DNA from: JBEEFP01 sp041166085
GTDB taxonomy: Bacteria; Actinomycetota; Acidimicrobiia; Acidimicrobiales; JAFATL01
Assembly (NCBI GenBank): GCA_041166085.1
Contig: JBEEFP010000074.1
Coordinates: 1-64,000 of the forward strand
Length of the DNA stretch: 64,000 nt
Reading direction: 5' to 3'
In this document: positions 59,261-64,000 of the stretch, piece by piece
Layout of the letters: each line of letters opens with the position of its first letter
Numbering within the stretch: position 1 is the stretch's first letter
The notes under the pieces: generated by a model
What the model was told of the DNA's origin: nothing
Database searches by the model: none
Seen by the model: only the letters and a program-made list of their open reading frames with translations
Made by a program: the position numbers and the translations under genes

Positions 59261-59419
59261 ATGGCGACCAGCAGCGACACGCTGCGTCACTGGCACTGCA
59301 AATGCGGATACCACAACGCAGGATTCCATCCGTGCGCCGGGTGTCACCGGCGGGCGCCGAGGTGGATCATCCGCAACACCCGTGCCTGGCTGGCGGAGCG
59401 AAGGACCCAGAACCGTTAG
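59261..59419 (+). CDS. 52-residue zinc-ribbon miniprotein
   Basis: A short frame MATSSDTLRHWHCKCGYHNAG continues to HPCAGCHRRAPRW and a basic end. The cysteine pairs CxC and CxxC, 13 residues apart, with several His, form a typical one-zinc ribbon. The basic helix after it could bind nucleic acid. It lies 54 bases upstream of an RsbW-like gene on the same strand, in the 290-base gap that would otherwise hold nothing. No family is recognised. Codon use agrees with a coding sequence but the frame is short. Confidence 0.6.
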   Translation: MATSSDTLRHWHCKCGYHNAGFHPCAGCHRRAPRWIIRNTRAWLAERRTQNR

Positions 59420-59472
59420 TACGTGAGCTGACGGGGTACGCCTTCATCATCACTGGAGGCCCGCCCTTGCAC

Positions 59473-59907
59473 ATGGCCATGTCATTGCTGCTGCCCCGGG
59501 ACGAGCTCACCGTCCCGGTCGCCCGCCACCTGACGGCGGGGGCCATGGAGCAGCTGGGTGTGGATTCAGGCTGCGCGTCGGACATCGAGGTCGCCCTCAC
59601 CGAGGCGTGCACCAACGTGATCCTGCATTCGGGCCCCGGGGACCAGTACGAGGTGGCCATCGAGCTCGACGACGAGACGTGCGTCATCCGCATCATCGAT
59701 CGAGGCGTCGGGTTCGACACCGAGGCGTTAGCGGACAGCGAGGACCACTCGGCCGAGAGCGGGCGGGGGATGACGCTCATGCACGCGCTGGTCGACCAGG
59801 TGGTGCTCGAATCGCGTCCCGAGGACGGCACCATCGTCCACCTCGAGAAGACCCTGGAGTACCAGGCGGGCTCGATCATGCGGCGCCTCAGCGACGACGA
59901 CGATTGA
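59473..59907 (+). CDS. RsbW-like anti-sigma-type ATPase domain protein
   Basis: A 144-residue single-domain GHKL ATPase, similar to the anti-sigma/serine-kinase RsbW family. The N-box is VALTEACTNVILHS, the G1 box IIDRGVGFD and the G2 region SAESGRGMTLMHALVDQV. Such proteins bind a sigma factor or phosphorylate an anti-anti-sigma protein; no STAS partner gene is adjacent. ATG 59473 is used (ATG 59479 also possible), as the upstream part of the frame overlaps the zinc-ribbon gene. Confidence 0.8.
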   Translation: MAMSLLLPRDELTVPVARHLTAGAMEQLGVDSGCASDIEVALTEACTNVILHSGPGDQYEVAIELDDETCVIRIIDRGVGFDTEALADSEDHSAESGRGMTLMHALVDQVVLESRPEDGTIVHLEKTLEYQAGSIMRRLSDDDD

Positions 59908-59935
59908 CCTGAGGAAAAGCGGGTACGTATCCGCC

Positions 59936-60157
59936 ATGGCGGACATCGTGCTGGAAGACCACCTCGTCGGCGTCGAGCAGCAGGTGGTCGAGCTGGTCGA
60001 GCAGCGTGAGCGTGCTCGTGTGCAGCATCGCGACGACGAGGTCGTCCGCATTGACGCGGAGATCGAGCGGCTCTACGACGAGATGGCGGCCACAGCGGCG
60101 CGCATCATCGACGAGAAGCCCACTGCGCCCCACATCGGCGCCCCTCACGCCGCGTAA
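59936..60157 (+). CDS. Small coiled-coil protein of unknown function
   Basis: A 73-residue acidic protein, helical throughout, with a likely coiled coil over residues 8-55 (VGVEQQVVELVEQRERARVQ, VVRIDAEIERLYDEM). It resembles short DUF2630-like proteins of actinobacteria but I cannot assign it. It follows the RsbW-like gene by 28 bases. Confidence 0.55.
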   Translation: MADIVLEDHLVGVEQQVVELVEQRERARVQHRDDEVVRIDAEIERLYDEMAATAARIIDEKPTAPHIGAPHAA

Positions 60158-60184
60158 TTCGCTCGCTCGCAAGCTTCGCTCGCT
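60158..60184. repeat. Short direct repeat after the coiled-coil gene
   Basis: TTCGCTCGCT occurs at 60158-60167 and 60175-60184. Part of it can form a weak hairpin with GCGAAG further on. The 71-base convergent gap contains nothing else recognisable. Confidence 0.4.
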
Positions 60185-60228
60185 GAGGTGCGAAGGGGCC
60201 CCGCTGGCCTGTCACGCAGGCGGTCTGG

Positions 60229-61314
60229 TCACCAGGGAGGCGAGAGGATCCCCGTGACGGTCCAGTCGGCGGCGGCGCGGCCATACAGCGCGCCGAGGAC
60301 GTTGCCTGTGCCGCTGTACGCGCCGATCGCGAAGACGCCCGGGCGCACCTCCTCGGCGATGGGGACGTGCGCTGCGTCCTCGCCGATGGTGAACGACACC
60401 GTGCCGGCCCACCGGTGCGTCACCGGCGCCCGCACTCCCGTGCGCTCGCGCACCATGGCCTCGAGCGCCCGCTGGACGTCGTCGGTCGGCTCGTCGGGCT
60501 GCTCCCACTCCGCATCACCGAAACGATCTCGCAGGCCCCCTGCCGCCACCCGCCCGTCGGGGAGCTGCTGCCAGTAGTCGAAGCCCCAACGGGCGTACAC
60601 AGGGCGGGGGATGTGCACCTCGGGGGCGGGCGCGGTGGCCAGCATCTGGAGACGGGTTGTGCGCACCCGGCCCGCCAGCTCGGGGAGCAGTCGCTCCAAC
60701 CCCCCGTCCACCGCGACGACCACCCTGTCGCACTCGACGATGGCGCCCGACCCACCGACGACCACCCGACCGGCTTCGATCGCCACCGCGGGTGACTCGC
60801 CGAACAATCGCGCCCCGCCGGCCAGCGCGGTCCGAGCGAGAGCGCGGCACCGGGCCAAGGGGTTGCCGGCGCCGTCAGCGGGGAACAGCAGCCCGCTGCC
60901 CTCCGGACCGACGTAGGGCTCGACGGGCAGGTCGTCGCTGCGCATGGCCGCGAGCTGAGCCGCGCAGTCCGCCTCCTCCTCAGGGGACAGCGCGACCCGC
61001 AGGCTCCCGGTGCGGCGGATGATCCCTGGCGTCTCGGCCTCCATGCGTTCGAGCTCGGCCAGGGTGGCCCGGTAGAGCGGGGCGGACCGTGCGTGGTGAT
61101 GGAACGCGGGGGCGCCGGCGAGGAAGAACCCACCGTTGCGGCCCGCCGCCCCTCCGCCGACAGTGCGGGCGTCGAGGCCGATCACCGAGCGGCCGTGCTC
61201 GAGCAGCCGCAGGATCGCTGAGAGGCCGGAGCCGCCGAGGCCGATGACGCACACGTCGGCCTCGAACGGCTCCTCGAGGCGCGGGAGGACGGGCGCGCGC
61301 CCGTCCTCCCACAC
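60229..61314 (-). CDS. FAD-dependent oxidoreductase (DAO/glycine-oxidase type)
   Basis: Flavoprotein of 361 residues. The dinucleotide motif is VCVIGLGGSGLSAILRLLE, followed by VIGLDARTVGGGAAGRNGGFF (FAD contact, typical of the DAO family). A substrate domain and the C-terminal GVFAIGAYSGTGNVLGALYGR follow. It probably oxidises an amine or amino acid. GTG 61314 lies 5 bases after the stop of the subtilase gene, so the two are in one operon, an unusual pair. Confidence 0.85.
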   Translation of the reverse strand: MWEDGRAPVLPRLEEPFEADVCVIGLGGSGLSAILRLLEHGRSVIGLDARTVGGGAAGRNGGFFLAGAPAFHHHARSAPLYRATLAELERMEAETPGIIRRTGSLRVALSPEEEADCAAQLAAMRSDDLPVEPYVGPEGSGLLFPADGAGNPLARCRALARTALAGGARLFGESPAVAIEAGRVVVGGSGAIVECDRVVVAVDGGLERLLPELAGRVRTTRLQMLATAPAPEVHIPRPVYARWGFDYWQQLPDGRVAAGGLRDRFGDAEWEQPDEPTDDVQRALEAMVRERTGVRAPVTHRWAGTVSFTIGEDAAHVPIAEEVRPGVFAIGAYSGTGNVLGALYGRAAADWTVTGILSPPW

Positions 61315-61319
61315 CGGGG

Positions 61320-62531
61320 CTACAGGTTGGAGAACAGCAGGTGGTTGTTGGCGGTGCTCGACGACGTGACGATGCCCTTCGTCGTCAGGTTGTACAAGCC
61401 GTCACGGACCGCGGCGGGGGAAGCGCTGGGGTTGGCGCCGAGGTAGAGAGCGGCCACACCGACGGTGTGGGGCGTGGCCATCGACGTGCCGCTGATGGTG
61501 TTGGTGGCGGTGTCGCTGCTGTACCAGTCCGACGTGATGTTCACGCCAGGGGCGAACCAGTCGACACAGCTGCCGTAATTGGAGAACGACGCCTTGGCAT
61601 CTGTGTTGTCGGTGGCGCCGATGGTCATGGCGGCCGCGACCCGCGCCGGCGAGGTGCCGCACGCGTCCTGCGCCATGCCCACCTGATTGCCGTTGCCGGC
61701 CGCGATGCCGTAGGCGACGCCGTCGTTGATGGAGTTCTGCACCGCGGTGTCGAGGGCCGAGCTGGCCCCGCCACCGAGGCTCATGTTGGCGACGGCGGGC
61801 TGGCCGGCCTGGTGGTTGCCGGTCACCCAGTCGATGCCGGCGACGACACTCGACGTGGCGCCACTGCCGCCGCAGTCGAGGACGCGTACAGCGACGAGGG
61901 TCACCTGCTTGGCCACGCCGTACGTTGCCCCGCCGACCGTGCCGGAGACGTGGGTGCCGTGGCCGTTGCAGTCCTCGCCGTTGGTGCTGGCGCTGCCGCC
62001 GCCCAGCAGGCCGCTGCCGAGCAGACCGCTGCTCGTGACGGTGTCGGTGCCGCGGATGGCGCGACCTCCGAAGTCACTGTGGGAGAAGTGGATCCCGGTG
62101 TCGATGATGTACGCCTTCACCCCGGACCCGCCGCCCGTGTACGTGTAGCTGCCGTCGAGCGGCAGCGCCCGCTGGTCGACGCGGTCGAGACCCCATGTCG
62201 CGCCGGTCTGGGTGGCGTCAGCCCGCATGATGCCGTCTGGCTCGATCCAACCCACCCGAGGGTCGGCCGCGAGGGCGGCAACCGCGGTGACGGGCAGTCG
62301 GGCGCTGTAGCCGGTCAGGGCGTGGCTGTAGACGAAGCCGACGCTGCCGCCCAGGCGACCGGCCTGCTCGGCCGCCACGGCGGCCGGGCTGGCGGTGCCG
62401 GCGCGCAGCACGACGATGTAGCTCCCCAGGGTGGGGGCTGCCCCCGCCGGGATGGCGGTGAGGGCGAAGGCGAAGAGGGCACCGAGCGCCGCCACCAACA
62501 GGCGGACTCGGGTGGAACGGAATGCCGTCAC
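61320..62531 (-). CDS. Secreted subtilisin-like serine protease (S8)
   Basis: Exported protease of 403 residues. A signal peptide (about 1-31) and an inhibitor-I9 propeptide (about 37-105: YIVVLRAGTASPAAVAAEQ) precede a proteinase-K/aqualysin-type catalytic domain. The triad is Asp144 (YIIDTGIH), His191 (NGHGTHVSGTVGG) and Ser350 (SGTSMATPH). Asn280 in GIAAGNGN is the oxyanion residue. A Ser/Gly-rich insert lies at 165-184. The GTG start has AAGGAG 7 bases before it; that site is inside a hairpin. Confidence 0.92.
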   Translation of the reverse strand: MTAFRSTRVRLLVAALGALFAFALTAIPAGAAPTLGSYIVVLRAGTASPAAVAAEQAGRLGGSVGFVYSHALTGYSARLPVTAVAALAADPRVGWIEPDGIMRADATQTGATWGLDRVDQRALPLDGSYTYTGGGSGVKAYIIDTGIHFSHSDFGGRAIRGTDTVTSSGLLGSGLLGGGSASTNGEDCNGHGTHVSGTVGGATYGVAKQVTLVAVRVLDCGGSGATSSVVAGIDWVTGNHQAGQPAVANMSLGGGASSALDTAVQNSINDGVAYGIAAGNGNQVGMAQDACGTSPARVAAAMTIGATDNTDAKASFSNYGSCVDWFAPGVNITSDWYSSDTATNTISGTSMATPHTVGVAALYLGANPSASPAAVRDGLYNLTTKGIVTSSSTANNHLLFSNL

Positions 62532-62532
62532 G

Positions 62533-62570
62533 GACGTCTCCTTGTGCGCTGACAGCCCCCCGGAGACGTC
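62533..62570 (-). promoter_or_regulatory. Leader hairpin that can hide the subtilase ribosome site
   Basis: On the mRNA, GACGTCTCC (62570-62562) pairs with GGAGACGTC (62541-62533), 9 perfect pairs around a 20-base loop. The second arm includes the GGAG of the Shine-Dalgarno just before the GTG at 62531. Folding would block ribosome binding. Confidence 0.45.
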
Positions 62571-62618
62571 AGGGAACGATCGTCCGCTTCGCGCCTTACG
62601 GAGGGTTCTCAGGAATTC

Positions 62619-62635
62619 GTGACGGTGACCGTCAC
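62619..62635. repeat. Perfect 17-base palindrome at the end of the permease gene
   Basis: GTGACGGTGACCGTCAC is 8+1+8 symmetric and overlaps the permease stop at 62632-62634. It could be a short terminator stem or an operator upstream of the subtilase gene. Its half-site TGACGG is also the half-site of the operator at 32164-32178. Confidence 0.4.
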
Positions 62636-64000
62636 TTCACGCCCAGGAGCCGCTCCACCGGGTCGATGGCGAAGTAGACGACGAAGGCGGCCGCCACGAC
62701 CCAGAGCATCCAGTGGACGGCCCGCCCCTGGCCCCGTGCCGCCTTGATGCCGGCGTAGGCGATGAAGCCGGCGCCGATGCCGTTGGTGATCGAATACGTG
62801 AACGGCATCAGGATGATGGTGAGGAAGGCGGGGATGGCGATGTCGTAGTCGTCCCACGGGATCTCGCGAACCTGGGTCATGAGCAGGAAGCCGACGACGA
62901 CGAGGGCGGGCGAGGCCGCCTCGTAGGGCACGATGCGCACGAGCGGCGTCAGGAACAGGGCACCGAGGAAGAGCACGCCCGTCACCACGCTGGCCAGACC
63001 GGTGCGGGCGCCGTCACCGACACCGGCCGCCGACTCGATGTACGCGGTGTTGGAGGACGCCGACGCCGCGCCGCCGGCGACGGCCGCCAGCGAGTCGACG
63101 AGCAGCACCCTCCCGACGCCGGGGAGCCGGCCGTCCTCGTCGACCAGCCCGGCCTCCTTGCCGACGCCGACGACGGTGCCCATGGTGTCGAAGAAGTCGG
63201 CCAGCATCAGGGTGAAGACGAGCAGCACCGCGCTCACCACACCCACAGCGGCCACGCCGCCGCCGAGGCTGAAGTGACCGAGCAGGCCGAAGTCCGGCGT
63301 GTCGAAGAGCTTGTCCGGCAGCTTCGGCACGTTGAGGCCCCATCCGTGGGGATTGAACTTGCCGCCCGGGCCGAACTGAGGCGGCACGTCGACGATGGCG
63401 TTGACGACGATGGCGAACAGGGTGGTGCCGATGATCCCGATGAGGATGCCGGCGCGAACGCGGCGGGCCACCAGGATGGCGGTGAACAGCACGCCCACGC
63501 AGAACACGATCGTGGGCCAGCCGAGCAGGCGGCCGCCGATGCCGAGGCTCACGGGCACCGGTGTGCTGGCCGCGTCGGGGTTGCGCCGGACGAAGCCGGC
63601 GTCGACGAAGCCGATGAACGCGATGAACAGCCCGATGCCGACGCTGATGGCCTGCTTCAGGGCGAGGGGGATGGCGTCGAACACGCGCTCGCGGAAGCCG
63701 GTGAGGACGAGGGCGGTGATCACCAGACCCTCGAGCACCACAATGCCCATGGCCGCGGCCCACGACATCTGCCCCGCGAGCTGGAACGCCACGACGCCGT
63801 TGAGCCCGAGCCCAGCTGCCAGAGCGAACGGGTAGCGGCCGACGATGCCCATCAGGATGGTCATCACCGCCGCGACCAACGCCGTCGACGATGTCACCTG
63901 GGCGATGTCGAGCTTCTTGCCGGTGACGTCCGCCGCGCCGGAGAGGATGAGCGGGTTCAACACCACGATGTACGCCATGGTGAAGAACGTCGTCAGCCCG
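62632..64000 (-). CDS. NCS2-family purine (AzgA/PbuG-like) permease, 5' end outside window
   Basis: Membrane permease of more than 455 residues, cut by the window edge. The last bases (minus strand) translate as GLTTFFTMAYIVVLNPLIL, the family's first-helix motif; so only the initial cytosolic tail is missing. Other features are FALAAGLGLNGVVAF, the helix pair AIPLALKQAISVGIGLFIAFIG, LADFFDTMGTVVGVGKEAG and SSNTAYIESAAGVGDGARTGLASV (substrate site). About 12-14 helices. It is a proton symporter for adenine, guanine or hypoxanthine. Confidence 0.92.
   Translation of the reverse strand, partial: GLTTFFTMAYIVVLNPLILSGAADVTGKKLDIAQVTSSTALVAAVMTILMGIVGRYPFALAAGLGLNGVVAFQLAGQMSWAAAMGIVVLEGLVITALVLTGFRERVFDAIPLALKQAISVGIGLFIAFIGFVDAGFVRRNPDAASTPVPVSLGIGGRLLGWPTIVFCVGVLFTAILVARRVRAGILIGIIGTTLFAIVVNAIVDVPPQFGPGGKFNPHGWGLNVPKLPDKLFDTPDFGLLGHFSLGGGVAAVGVVSAVLLVFTLMLADFFDTMGTVVGVGKEAGLVDEDGRLPGVGRVLLVDSLAAVAGGAASASSNTAYIESAAGVGDGARTGLASVVTGVLFLGALFLTPLVRIVPYEAASPALVVVGFLLMTQVREIPWDDYDIAIPAFLTIILMPFTYSITNGIGAGFIAYAGIKAARGQGRAVHWMLWVVAAAFVVYFAIDPVERLLGVK

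Overview
This window is high-GC DNA with tightly packed genes, many GTG and a few TTG starts, and a gene set typical of Actinomycetota: luciferase-like (F420-type) oxidoreductases, cytochromes P450, acyl-CoA dehydrogenases, a FurA-KatG pair, an LpqY/SugABC-like sugar importer, a DUF4032-type protein and two cell-wall proteins ending in LAxTG sortase signals. The style fits an Acidimicrobiia-like soil or aquatic actinobacterium, but that placement is inference. I see no tRNA, rRNA, CRISPR array, insertion sequence or prophage, and no gene-free stretch above about 250 bases.

Layout. 1-4.5 kb: an acyl-CoA dehydrogenase broken by one in-frame stop, then an overlapping bioA-bioF-bioD biotin operon (no bioB here). 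4.5-7.2 kb: an EAL protein with a histidine-kinase-like tail, divergent from a MerR-PAS-PAS-GAF regulator. 7.2-9.9 kb: a three-gene redox operon (ferric-reductase-like membrane flavocytochrome, secreted FMN-binding protein, ApbE flavin transferase). 10-12.4 kb: a small membrane protein and a two-component system. 12.4-18.7 kb: surface and secreted proteins and a TauD-type dioxygenase. 18.7-21.4 kb: an RNA methyltransferase divergent from an amidase. 21.4-26.9 kb: a sugar ABC importer operon headed by a DUF4032 kinase-like gene. 27-31 kb: two hydrolases and a diguanylate cyclase. 31-37.6 kb: two luciferase-like enzymes, a PBP4-type peptidase, a phosphotransferase, a hexapeptide acyltransferase and a P450. 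37.7-45.4 kb: typA and a complete oligopeptide ABC transporter with fused ATPases. 45.4-53.3 kb: a 2-hydroxyacid oxidase with a ThDP enzyme, a P450, a sigma-70 factor, an acyl-CoA dehydrogenase and another luciferase-like enzyme. 53.4-56 kb: furA-katG. 56-60.2 kb: a hydrolase, an amidohydrolase, a CDF transporter, a zinc-ribbon miniprotein, an RsbW-like protein and a coiled-coil protein. 60.2-64 kb: a FAD oxidoreductase, a subtilase and an NCS2 purine permease cut by the window edge.

Two patterns run across the window. About fifteen genes have a TAnnnT -10 hexamer ending 6-9 bases before the start codon and no Shine-Dalgarno, which predicts leaderless mRNAs. Operon ends and convergent junctions carry long, near-perfect hairpins without a T-tract; three of them share the outer arm GTCTCGAGGAA or part of it. 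The most promising systems for follow-up are the flavinylated electron-transfer operon, the EAL/MerR-PAS pair, the DUF4032-importer operon and the LAxTG surface proteins.
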